20,710 nucleotides of DNA. It comes from Coemansia sp. RSA 922 (Eukaryota; Kickxellomycota; Kickxellomycetes; Kickxellales; Kickxellaceae). Location of the stretch: contig JANBQS010000338.1 in assembly GCA_027577415.1 (NCBI GenBank), forward strand, positions 1-20,710. Direction: 5' to 3'. Below are positions 9,091 to 17,071 of the stretch, piece by piece (within the stretch, counting starts at the first letter, position 1; every line of letters begins with the position of its first letter). The position numbers and the translations under genes are program-made. The notes under the pieces are model-generated. The model searched no databases. It was not told the origin of the DNA and saw nothing but the letters and a program-made list of their open reading frames with translations.

Positions 9091-9607
9091 ATTTTCTATA
9101 ATTTACATCTATATTAATAAATGTGTAAAGAATGGCACGCAGGGACATTGTCCTGACTGGCAATGCGACCTGCATATGCCACATAATAATTATATGTTGG
9201 ACATGTGAGCCCTGGCTTTTTTTTGGTATAAATTGAAGCAAACATCCGGAACAGTGTAATAGTTTATCTAATTTCCCTGATGCACGCCAGGCGTGGTGCA
9301 TGCGGAGGAGGCGACCAAACAGAGAGTGGCCATGCAAGCGCAATTGATACGGACAAGTACTACTGCCCTGCAAACCCGCCGAACATAGTCGCTTGTCTTT
9401 GGCAGCTGACTCATTTATATACCAAGAGACTTTTTTTTCAGTGCAAAAGTTACTGATCACCAAGAGTGTGTTTACTATTAAATAATGTATTATATGGCAG
9501 AATAGCAGGCGCCGGGTCTGTTGCTGCAAAGTATACAAAAAAAGAAACAAGAAAGAAACAAGTGCTACAACTCGAGAAAAGCGTGATTGTAAAATTTTTG
9601 TGGCGGA
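9091..9607 (-). promoter_or_regulatory. Intergenic region upstream of the Ser-rich gene
   Basis: The stretch holds the 3' UTR of the 9608-10093 gene and the promoter of the 8098-9090 gene. A minimal upstream ATG-TAA pair on the minus strand sits at 9103-9108, 12 nt before the start codon. TATATAAA on the minus strand (9414-9421) is probably too far away, because several minus-strand ATGs lie between. A palindrome, CACGCC-A-GGCGTG, lies at 9283-9295. No AATAAA for the upstream gene was found and no further gene is seen. Confidence 0.4.
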
Positions 9608-10093
9608 TTAAAATGTCGCCATTTGCCTGTAGCTCGAGGACGGCGGGATTGCCATTGCTGGCTTCTTTGGTCGCGGACGATTCAGAATGTTGCCTAGTCC
9701 GGAATCGCTGCCAAACACAGCGCGGAGTAAGCCATCGGCTACCTCAAAGCCCGCATTAACAGTGTTGTCGGCAAACCGGTACACATGCTCGGGATTAATA
9801 ACGTGTGATACAGCTGGAAGCACGCGGTCTACAACGGGGTCTACCACTCGCTTGACCATGCTGTTATCGAGAATGTCGTCGACAAGCCTTAGCAAGTGTG
9901 GAAACTCGCGCTTGGCGTCACCCGCGGCCTTGAGCATTCCCTGTGTTCCAGAGTCGGAGACATTCAATGCATTTGCCAACCGCCGCACTCGCTCAACTTC
10001 TATGTTGTCCAGCGAGTCGCCCCTAGTGCCTGTGAAAACACCTGCTGTGACAGCGGCGATTGTAAAGAGCGGAATATATCTGCTAAGCAACAT
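9608..10093 (-). CDS. Small secreted protein, function unknown
   Basis: A 161-aa protein starting at ATG 10093; the frame continues upstream without another ATG. Residues 1-25 form a convincing signal peptide: one Arg, the hydrophobic stretch IPLFTIAAVTAGVFTG, then a likely cleavage near TRG-DS. The mature part is helical, with VRRLANALNV (37-45), EFPHLLRLVDDIL (63-75), a Val/Asp-rich segment (80-100) and a basic Pro-rich end (139-150). One N-glycosylation sequon, NVS, is at 44. There are no cysteines, no catalytic motif and no GPI signal. It lies in tandem with the 8098-9090 gene on the same strand, with faint similarity between the two. A TATA box lies about 112 bp upstream of the start, and the leader after it is ATG-free. 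I know of no named family. Confidence 0.72.
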   Translation of the reverse strand: MLLSRYIPLFTIAAVTAGVFTGTRGDSLDNIEVERVRRLANALNVSDSGTQGMLKAAGDAKREFPHLLRLVDDILDNSMVKRVVDPVVDRVLPAVSHVINPEHVYRFADNTVNAGFEVADGLLRAVFGSDSGLGNILNRPRPKKPAMAIPPSSSYRQMATF

Positions 10094-10204
10094 TGTGGTA
10101 ACAATAGCAGTGTATGGCAAAAAAATATTATTGTTGTAAAATTTTCAAATTGTAGATGAGACGAAAAAAAGGGGCGATAAAGCACATGTCGGCGACTACT
10201 ATTA

Positions 10205-10211
10205 TTTTATA
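10205..10211 (-). promoter_or_regulatory. TATA box of the small secreted-protein gene
   Basis: TATAAAA on the minus strand, about 112 bp before the ATG at 10093. A start site about 30 bp downstream (near 10180) would give a leader of about 85 nt. The minus strand has no ATG between 10184 and the start codon, while one occurs just beyond (10185-10187), which fits this placement. Confidence 0.5.
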
Positions 10212-11735
10212 CCCGCTTGGGGTGTTACTAGCCGGCAGCTATGCCTGACTCTAGTAACATGATACTTACATAGTAGAGGCAAATGAGGGACATCCCGAAA
10301 ATTGCACTCGCACCTCAACCATGCATTTGCATATGCATAGGGTGGTATTTGCATACTGCGACTCGGCAGCAATAAAAAAATAAGAGCGCAAGGCGTAGCA
10401 ACGGGTGTAAGCACAAGCAACGTAATCAACGCCATGCAATATTATCTGCTAATGGGAGGAAATAATTGTAGCGGTTGGCACACATATGCAATACGAACAG
10501 CCGAGACTTTTCCGGGATGCACTCGCCACCCGAATCGCCGATGCTTATTTTTTTACTTGCTCTCGGCTCTCGGAGTAGCATTACTGCATTGCATTAGAGC
10601 AGAGTTGGCCAAGTGCCGAGCCGATTAATGTCAGGCTCGGTAAATATTCTGCACGGCGGCGTAGCCATTGATGCAACAACATGTAACCCGGACTGTACTA
10701 GTAACATGTCGTTATAGATGTTCTAGCCAATTTTTTAATTAGGCGACTACATCTGCTGATGTGTAAATCGTGTAAGGTGAGAGTCACTAAACGGGTGGGC
10801 GTGTAGGATAGCGTCACTCTGGATAGGTTCGCATTTAATGCGACAATGTGCTGCTTGAAGCGGCTTGGCAAACTAGCACTGGCAAGGCTTGTCCCTTGCT
10901 TACAATGAACGCCGCTTGACCGACAGAATGTGCGCAGTGGGCATTGATCGCGAGACAGCTATTATTGTCTTGTATAGTTAGATGCGTAGATTTGACGAAC
11001 ACTGAATACCCGAGGAACACCATTTACGTCATTCAGCTATTGCTATTAGACGGGTAGTTGGAAAACGGCAAGGTTGAACAGCCTACATAATACACTTACG
11101 GAAAGCATTCGGTGTTTTGCGCTCCGAGGCTAATCGGAGTCTTGTGTGCTGTCACCACCCTACTTGGTCGAATTTTCCCGCGACGCATCAGTAGTCTTAT
11201 GGAAATCATGCTAGCACATGAGTGTTGTATAAAGTAGGGTGATTAGCGTCGCTGTTACTTTGTTTCCTGACAACAATTCGGATATTGATATGTTTGCAAG
11301 TCTGTGTCACTGGTGTAACGGCTAGCCTGACATAGTACAATTAGCCATATGGCGTGACTATTAAACCGCCAGTGGGGAGTTAGTCTTTTTTCTACACTGT
11401 ATCAACATTATTAATTTTGCCGGTCACTCGTTGGCTTATAAAGCCGAGAGCACACTGATGCTGTCGGACTTCAGTGACGTGTCCTTTTAAGGAAGCGGCT
11501 GTGGCCGTTTACGATCATGCAATAAGTTTAGAGTGGCTGACACCCGACTTTTCTTGGTCAGTGGCACATGGCTGCTTTTCGAAATGAGAGTGAGCTATGT
11601 TTAGATTTATTTTCACCGCCCGGTCTTCCGCGAGAGAACGATGGTCTTCACACTCTCGTTCCGGGTATGCAGGCATCATCTCCCAATCAGCGGTCCATTT
11701 TTGCCACCCTGCATATGGACAATCAACCGCCAAGC
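10212..11735. other. Divergent intergenic region without a recognisable gene
   Basis: About 1.5 kb between two divergent genes. The open frames here are short (90 codons or fewer) and match no known family. Visible elements are two ATTTGCAT octamers at 10325-10332 and 10347-10354, an inverted repeat CCGAGCC/GGCTCGG at 10616-10640, a 15-nt palindrome at 10829-10843, and TATAAAG at about 11229 and 11437 that could serve non-coding transcripts. No tRNA, rRNA or transposon was seen. Confidence 0.5.
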
Positions 11736-11744
11736 ATATAAAAG
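11683..11744 (+). promoter_or_regulatory. CCAAT and TATA promoter of the Ran1-like kinase gene
   Basis: CCAAT at 11683-11687 is followed by TATAAAAG at 11737-11744. A start site near 11770 would give a leader of about 310 nt. From 11752 to the start codon at 12082 the plus strand has no ATG, as expected of a transcribed leader. A second TATAAA at 11894-11899, directly before a CT tract, could be an alternative proximal promoter. Confidence 0.45.
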
Positions 11745-11902
11745 ACAACATGTGCTTCCTTTGTTGCCGGCCTGTCCATTTATTCACAACACAATACTTT
11801 TTTCCTTCAGCCCGTTAGCACTTGACATCCACGCAACTCATTAAGACCTTACATTAATCGCAAGCCAACCTGAACTGTGCGTAGTGCTCGTTCTATAAAT
11901 CC

Positions 11903-12072
11903 CTCTCTCTCTCTCTCTTGCTCTTTTCTTCTTACTCGCCCCTTCTCTTTGTTTTATTTTCGCATCCAAACTTCTTTTGTCTTTACGCCTCAACGCACTA
12001 ACACGCACACACCTGTACGCACACACGCACTCGCTCACGCTCACGCTCACCCACGCACACACACATATATAT
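11903..12072 (+). repeat. CT tract and CA/GCTCAC repeats in the kinase leader
   Basis: (CT)8 at 11903-11918 sits in a pyrimidine-rich stretch to about 11965. It is followed by an alternating CA-rich stretch from about 12000 to 12072, which includes three copies of GCTCAC (12033-12050) and ends in ACACACACATATATAT. This is simple-sequence DNA in the probable 5' UTR just before the kinase start codon. It contains no ATG. Confidence 0.8.
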
Positions 12073-12081
12073 CGCTAAGCC

Positions 12082-13467
12082 ATGGCTGCTCCACTTCCCA
12101 TCAACCGACTCACGGCTGGAGGCATGACAGGCTACGCGATAGACAACGGCAACTTGCAATTTGCCCGACTAATGGGTGCCGGTACCTACGGAGAGGTCTA
12201 CCACGCCGTTGACCGCAGCACGGGCGAAAGCTACGCCGTCAAGGTGCTTCCTCGTGTGCCTAATCAACTGTCAAATGATATGGCCATGGGCGCACCAATA
12301 GTCGACGGACGGAAACTGAGCCACGAAGCAGCTCTCTTCGCAAGAATACCACCACACGAAAACATCATCCGCATGGTGCGCATGATGCACACAAACACGC
12401 AGCTCTTTGTAGTCATGGAGTTCTGCTCCGGCGGCGACCTATTCGAGAACGTCTCTAAAAATCCGCACTTTCGACTACCCGGCAACGACTCGCTTATCCG
12501 CCGCCTATTCCTCCAGCTCATATCGGCTGTCCAGCACTTACACAACCATGGCATCTATCACCGCGACATAAAGCCTGAAAATGTGCTGGTCACTCGGGAC
12601 GGTCTCAATGTCAAGCTGATAGACTTTGGATTGGCGACAGACAAGCCGTGGTGTCCCGAGATCGGCTGTGGATCTGCCCACTACATGAGCCCTGAGTGCC
12701 AGGGCGGAGTTAACGGCGACGTCTACCAGTATGCTGCTGCACCCAACGACGTGTGGGCCCTGGGCATCATCATAATCAACTTGGTCAGTGGACGCAATCC
12801 CTGGAATCGTGCCCACATCACCGACCCTCTCTTCCGGCGCTTCCTCGTTGACAAGAGCCTCTTGTTTCGAGCCATCAACGCATCGCCCGCATTTGAACGC
12901 ATCCTTTGTCGTACGCTAGACGTCAACCCGGCCACTCGGTGTACATTAGAAGAGCTGCAAAAGCTTATTGCGGCGTGTTCACGGTTTGTCAGTCCTGCAG
13001 ATGCACCACGGAGAAGCCGTCCAAAAAGAAGCTCCACACAATCGCCGCAGACCCACGAGGCTTGCAAACCTGCAGCCGGCATCGTCACGACAGCCGCAAA
13101 GCGCCCATCACAGCCGCAGCGAGTTCACGCCCACGATGCTCGCCCCGTATGCATTCCAGCTTCCACTTTGGGAAGAGCGGGGGTGCATTCCCCACAAACG
13201 AACCAGACACAATTGCCAGCGAGGTTGGCGGGCAATGGCGGATTGGCAAACGGTTGTGCGGTGGCGCATGTGCCTGATTCTGTGTCTATCAGCTCAGCTA
13301 GCTCGATACCCGAATCGCCGCTAGCCACAGCAAATCCATTTGGCTACTTGCCAATCGCCGTTCCTATCGCTGAAAAAGCGCCCTCGATTGGGATGCATGG
13401 CCCCGACAGTGGATACTTGGACTATGGACGCCTGCTATACTCCTTTACTGGCAACGAGCGCCAATAA
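12082..13467 (+). CDS. Ran1/Sks1-type serine/threonine protein kinase
   Basis: A 461-aa kinase of the fungal Ran1 (Pat1)/Sks1/Vhs1 family. In fission yeast Ran1 blocks meiosis when nutrients are plentiful; budding-yeast Sks1 acts in glucose-dependent growth. The role in this organism is inferred. The kinase domain spans about 25-305. Visible are the glycine loop GAGTYGEV (32-39), Lys54, a likely helix-C Glu82, HRDIKPEN with Asp162, DFG at Asp181 and the family-typical GCGSAHYMSPECQGG around 195-209, followed by NDVWALGIIIINLVSGRNPW. All catalytic residues are present. Residues 306-461 are a disordered tail with a basic patch (PRRSRPKRSS) and Ser/Pro-rich segments. Length matches the family. 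The start is the first ATG of a 330-nt ATG-free leader, in the good context GCCATGG. No introns are needed. Confidence 0.92.
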   Translation: MAAPLPINRLTAGGMTGYAIDNGNLQFARLMGAGTYGEVYHAVDRSTGESYAVKVLPRVPNQLSNDMAMGAPIVDGRKLSHEAALFARIPPHENIIRMVRMMHTNTQLFVVMEFCSGGDLFENVSKNPHFRLPGNDSLIRRLFLQLISAVQHLHNHGIYHRDIKPENVLVTRDGLNVKLIDFGLATDKPWCPEIGCGSAHYMSPECQGGVNGDVYQYAAAPNDVWALGIIIINLVSGRNPWNRAHITDPLFRRFLVDKSLLFRAINASPAFERILCRTLDVNPATRCTLEELQKLIAACSRFVSPADAPRRSRPKRSSTQSPQTHEACKPAAGIVTTAAKRPSQPQRVHAHDARPVCIPASTLGRAGVHSPQTNQTQLPARLAGNGGLANGCAVAHVPDSVSISSASSIPESPLATANPFGYLPIAVPIAEKAPSIGMHGPDSGYLDYGRLLYSFTGNERQ

Positions 13468-13570
13468 TATGATGTTCTTACCTTCATATCTCCGGCTATA
13501 TTGAATATACGTCATTTGCCTCTTTTCTGTCATCTCGTTGTTAAGTCACTAGCACCAAAAGACGTAAACA

Positions 13571-13576
13571 AATAAA
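13571..13576 (+). terminator. Poly(A) signal of the Ran1-like kinase gene
   Basis: AATAAA 104 nt downstream of the kinase stop codon, in an A-rich context. A second AATAAA follows at 13683-13688. Confidence 0.5.
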
Positions 13577-13869
13577 AAAGAAGTTCGGTTGCTAGTGCAC
13601 ATTGAGAAAAAATTTCTCAGCAAACAGTGTTGTCATACAAATATGATGTCAGTGATAATTAAACAACAAAATATAATTAAACAATAAACAAAAGAAGAAC
13701 TCCGCGAGTATCTACCTAGTGCCGAGCGGGCGAAAATATGCCTTAAATCTGTTTAGATTGGGCAGGGCAGCGCTCAAGCACACGTGCAAGCATCGAGCCC
13801 TGGTCCTACGGAGAAAGAGTTCTCATCAGAGAACATAGTAATAAGCTTTAGTCAAATGTTGGAATGACC

Positions 13870-13925
13870 GAGGAGTATTTAAAGACAAGTCAGCGTCCTA
13901 GGCGTGCCGGCAGGAGATACTCCTC
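13870..13925. repeat. Inverted repeat, 9-bp arms
   Basis: GAGGAGTAT at 13870-13878 and ATACTCCTC at 13917-13925 are perfect reverse complements separated by 38 nt. Confidence 0.7.
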
Positions 13926-14012
13926 AGCTAGAAATAAATTCCCTATTTCGCATATTTATTCTTGATTTGTCAAGTACCATGATAATCATAGACAGCCGAT
14001 ACCCCTTGTGAT

Positions 14013-14035
14013 GTCACATACGAGTGCTATGTGAC
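14013..14035. repeat. Inverted repeat, 8-bp arms
   Basis: GTCACATA (14013-14020) and TATGTGAC (14028-14035) are perfect reverse complements around a 7-nt spacer. Confidence 0.75.
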
Positions 14036-14248
14036 GATAGGCATTGATTTATTGTACATAGCCGGATGCCCGCCGCGCTCGATTTCGGGTGCTAAACGCT
14101 ACTTTGAACCATCAGACATTGTCAGTTGATGGGTTACAGTTAGCCAACCACATGCACTGATAAGACCATTACTTTTGCAGTCATTAGCAAGATTCAGTTG
14201 AACCGAACCAAAAATCAAAGTACATAGCAAAACATAATTGAGATATGT

Positions 14249-14254
14249 TTTATT
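14249..14254 (-). terminator. Poly(A) signal of the homeodomain gene
   Basis: AATAAA on the minus strand, about 190 nt beyond the stop codon at 14446. It is the first such hexamer downstream of that gene. Confidence 0.45.
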
Positions 14255-14347
14255 AGCTGAAGCATTTTTGCACAAATACCACTAGTTTATAGATATACTA
14301 AAGTGGCTATCTGATTAAAAAGAAATAACACACCTAAGGCCGACTGC

Positions 14348-14368
14348 TAGTAGACAGCGAGTCTACTA
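14348..14368 (-). repeat. Stem-loop in the homeodomain gene 3' UTR
   Basis: TAGTAGAC (14348-14355) and GTCTACTA (14361-14368) are perfect complements with a 5-nt loop. The hairpin lies about 80 nt past the stop codon, before the presumed poly(A) signal, so it would be part of the mRNA. Confidence 0.65.
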
Positions 14369-14445
14369 CGGTTGTTGGATGCGATGTGGGGCATGGAAAA
14401 ACGCTCGATTAGAAAGAAAGTAAAGGCACATACACTAGGTATAAT

Positions 14446-16893
14446 CTACATGGAAGAGTACTGATGGAGCTGCTCAATAGTCAGATCCCGTTGCCCTGCT
14501 TGCCCGTTTGCCGCAACAGAGACTATGTTGGCACCGTTTGTCTGATACTTTGCTGCCGCCGCCGCCGGGTTGGCAATGGGTCCATAGCAGTTGTTTGTCA
14601 AGCTGGGCCCGTATTGGACTGAGTCAACCGGGAAAACAGCAACATTGCTTTGATTGAGCGAGAACGACGACGCCCGCATCGTGTTCGGCTCCGGCTCTCC
14701 ATTGGCTGAAGGCGATGTATAAGGCACGGTATTTGCAATGCAGTTTTGTGCCGCCTCGCCATTCCGGTGTGGCGACCGCACCCTCTTCGTCAGCAGGCCA
14801 ATGCTGCCAGCAAACAGCGTGGATGCGATCTTGGACTCCTCAGCGAGTCGGCTAGCATGGTGGGCTGACAAGTCGACGATTGTAGACTCTGGCTGAGCCG
14901 GTGCAAAGCTTGAAGGTGACGAAGATCCGGTGTTAAACAGCTGCTCTCCCAAGTCGCCCAGTCCATCACTAGAATTTGTCACATCCAGAGCCACTCCGCT
15001 ATCCTTCAGAACTTGGTCTTGGCCGCTGACACTCTGGAAGATATTCATAGCATCGCACTGGCTGAGGATATTGTCGAGAATCTGGCAATGCTCCAAGCTG
15101 AAGGTGTTGATGCCAGTGCTCAGAAGCATGTTTGCCTCTGACGAAGAGACGCCCGGAGCAAGAGGAACGCCCGAGTGGTCGGAGACGTTGGATGTGACGC
15201 AGGCATGTTCAGAGTGGCTCGTGCTACTGGCAAACTGTTGCAAGGCTGAATTACCGTTGCTGGCGTGGTACATATGTGGCTGCAGCATCATATTGCTCGA
15301 GGGAGGCGGCATGGGCGCCGTAGTAGCCTTCTTGAGCGACAGTGACGCACCAGACTCGATGGGGACACCATTTACGCCAAGTGGGGGAATGGACTCGCCA
15401 TTAGCCGGCATGAGACCTAATGGCATGTCACTGCTGACGTGCTTGCCGCGCTGGGCGTTGGTTCTGGCAATGGTCCTAGCGTCTTCAAGACGCCTACGCC
15501 GCGAAGCTAGAAGCGCATCAACCGAGATATCCTCAGTCGGAGAGATATTGGGCGAGTTACCGTGTGCGGGGAGAAGCTCGTCGCCTTGCGTGTAGTGGGG
15601 CTGGTGGGGACCCAAGTCCAGCATGGGCCTGAAGCCCGAGGCATAGTCGGCCATGCTGTCGTTGAAAGAGGGATCGGCCAAGCGCGACATATGAGCAAGA
15701 GTCTGGCTGTCGGCAGTGATTGCCCGCGTGCGGCTGGCTTGGTGGTTTCGAATGTTCAGTGGCAAGGGCTGCATATGGCTGTTGTTAACGGGCATGGTGT
15801 GAGACGGGGCGAATACATATGGCGGCACAGCGTGGTACGCGTGGCTTTGGTGGAGGAACTGCTGGTTGCCATGCAAGTCAATAGGAAGCATGTTGCCCAG
15901 CATGCTGTCCATGCTGCTCATGCTCTGGCTCGGATGTGCCGTCACAGGGGCCGACCGGTTGTAAGTTGTGTGCTCGGCGATAGGGATGCCAATGGCGCTG
16001 TTACCAAATCCATGCGACGGCGCGCTCGAGAGGTGCTGCATCGTGAACTGCTGCTGTTGCTGCCGCTGTATATCCATAGGGATCGAGACCTGAGAAGGGT
16101 TTTGTAGCGGCAAACCGTGAAGGGCGCTCTGCGCGTGCGAGTCAAAGCCGGAAAATCCCTGCATATGCTCAAAGCCGTCAGAAGCTACTCGGCCGGTGGG
16201 GCGGCGATTGATGAATGCGCGGTTAAACGTCAGGCGGTTGCGCCCTTGCATCGGACCGGCTGGCACGAGCCCTGCATTGCGCAGCGAGCCTACTGATGCG
16301 CCCTCGCGCTTGATCTTGGCCCGGCGGTTTTGGAACCAGATCTGAACTGTGCGCGGAGTCATGTCGAGCTGTTTGCCCAGCACCTTGCGCATCTCTGAAT
16401 CGGGCTTGCTTGTTTTCTCGAATATCTCGAGAAGTCGCCGCGTCTGCTCGGGGCGAAGCCGGTGCCGCTTTTTGTTATACGGGTCGCTAGACGGATCAGG
16501 CGAGCCTTCGCCGCCAGTGTACCTGTTTGGGCTACCGTCCTCGTCAGTATCCATAATATATTCCTTCTTCAAGTCGGTCGCAATGTCCAGCAACATGTGG
16601 TTAGCGTCGAGGCTGCCGGGAATAGACAGGGAGAGCTTGCCTGGGTATTGGCCATTCGCAGGCGACATTGGCGTGTACTGACTGGCTGATGCTGACGCCA
16701 AAATCGACTGTGTAAGTGCGGCGGTAGAGTGGAACTCTGAAGAGTTGGAAAAGAGGCTACTCGGCAAATTGGAAGAGGAGGGCGATTCAAAGAGACCGTG
16801 TACATTTTTTTCTTGACTTGGCGCCGACGTCGGCTGTATTTGTGTCGATTGCTGGAAGATGCTATTGACCATCTGGGAAGGTAGTGGCTCCAT
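14446..16893 (-). CDS. Homeodomain transcription factor (Phx1-like)
   Basis: An 815-aa protein with one homeodomain at about 141-198, preceded by an acidic and Ser/Pro-rich stretch (115-138). The third helix reads VQIWFQNRRAKIKR, with Trp186, Phe187, Gln188 (homeodomain position 50), Asn189 (position 51) and Arg190, all intact for DNA binding. The first helix (RLRPEQTRRLLEIFEKTSKPD) resembles fungal Phx1-type factors; there is no three-residue TALE insertion. The remainder is Ser/Asn/Gln/Pro-rich and disordered, with a Gln run (near 279-284), a basic RRRRLEDAR segment and a possibly ordered patch, LEHCQILDNILSQCDAMNIF, which may be activation or interaction surfaces. Fission-yeast Phx1 works in stationary-phase survival; the target genes here are unknown. 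The start is the 5'-most ATG of the frame, with no other in-frame ATG for six codons. No introns in the coding part. The upstream leader appears extraordinarily long. Confidence 0.93.
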   Translation of the reverse strand: MEPLPSQMVNSIFQQSTQIQPTSAPSQEKNVHGLFESPSSSNLPSSLFSNSSEFHSTAALTQSILASASASQYTPMSPANGQYPGKLSLSIPGSLDANHMLLDIATDLKKEYIMDTDEDGSPNRYTGGEGSPDPSSDPYNKKRHRLRPEQTRRLLEIFEKTSKPDSEMRKVLGKQLDMTPRTVQIWFQNRRAKIKREGASVGSLRNAGLVPAGPMQGRNRLTFNRAFINRRPTGRVASDGFEHMQGFSGFDSHAQSALHGLPLQNPSQVSIPMDIQRQQQQQFTMQHLSSAPSHGFGNSAIGIPIAEHTTYNRSAPVTAHPSQSMSSMDSMLGNMLPIDLHGNQQFLHQSHAYHAVPPYVFAPSHTMPVNNSHMQPLPLNIRNHQASRTRAITADSQTLAHMSRLADPSFNDSMADYASGFRPMLDLGPHQPHYTQGDELLPAHGNSPNISPTEDISVDALLASRRRRLEDARTIARTNAQRGKHVSSDMPLGLMPANGESIPPLGVNGVPIESGASLSLKKATTAPMPPPSSNMMLQPHMYHASNGNSALQQFASSTSHSEHACVTSNVSDHSGVPLAPGVSSSEANMLLSTGINTFSLEHCQILDNILSQCDAMNIFQSVSGQDQVLKDSGVALDVTNSSDGLGDLGEQLFNTGSSSPSSFAPAQPESTIVDLSAHHASRLAEESKIASTLFAGSIGLLTKRVRSPHRNGEAAQNCIANTVPYTSPSANGEPEPNTMRASSFSLNQSNVAVFPVDSVQYGPSLTNNCYGPIANPAAAAAKYQTNGANIVSVAANGQAGQRDLTIEQLHQYSSM

Positions 16894-16948
16894 TTGTGTC
16901 GAAAGCTAGAATGCGTGTAGCGATCAGTCGGGTGTTGTATCTGCGACA

Positions 16949-17071
16949 CTAAAAAGCGAGCTGCGGACGACGCGTATATACAGCTATAATAATGAAGCAA
17001 CAAAGGCAAGATCCAAAAATGGAAAATGCGAGCAAAGATGTAGGAAAAAAAGAGAGGGGGACAATTAGCAT
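16949..17071 (-). CDS. Upstream ORF in the homeodomain gene leader
   Basis: A 40-codon reading frame beginning MLIVPLSFF and ending at the TAG at 16949-16951, 55 nt before the main start codon. Its peptide is hydrophobic and unlike any family I know. It is the only minus-strand ATG between the main start and 18354. It also falls largely within a possible leader intron (16984-17125), so it may be removed by splicing. If retained, it could repress translation of the homeodomain protein. Whether it is translated cannot be told from sequence. Confidence 0.3.
   Translation of the reverse strand: MLIVPLSFFPTSLLAFSIFGSCLCCFIIIAVYTRRPQLAF

Larger units (their letters stand above)
13468..14445. other. 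Convergent intergenic region rich in inverted repeats
   Basis: An AT-rich region between two convergent genes, with no recognisable coding sequence. It contains the 3' ends of both genes: AATAAA at 13571-13576 (+), 104 nt after the kinase stop, and AATAAA on the minus strand at 14249-14254, about 190 nt after the homeodomain stop. A direct repeat ATAATTAAACAA occurs at 13655-13666 and 13673-13684. Six perfect inverted repeats lie between 13603 and 14368. Confidence 0.55.

Noticed and set aside
10094..10120. Nine-residue N-terminal extension of the small secreted protein
   Set aside because: The extension would need a TTG start. The ATG at 10093 gives an ideal signal peptide and lies just downstream of a TATA box with a clean leader.
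10821..10843. tRNA B-box-like GGTTCG
   Set aside because: The following bases do not fit the T-arm consensus, and no matching A box or acceptor stem is present. The bases belong to a palindrome.
13603..13619. Hairpin plus A/T run resembling a bacterial terminator
   Set aside because: The context is eukaryotic; intrinsic terminators of this kind are not expected, so it was kept only as one of the inverted repeats.
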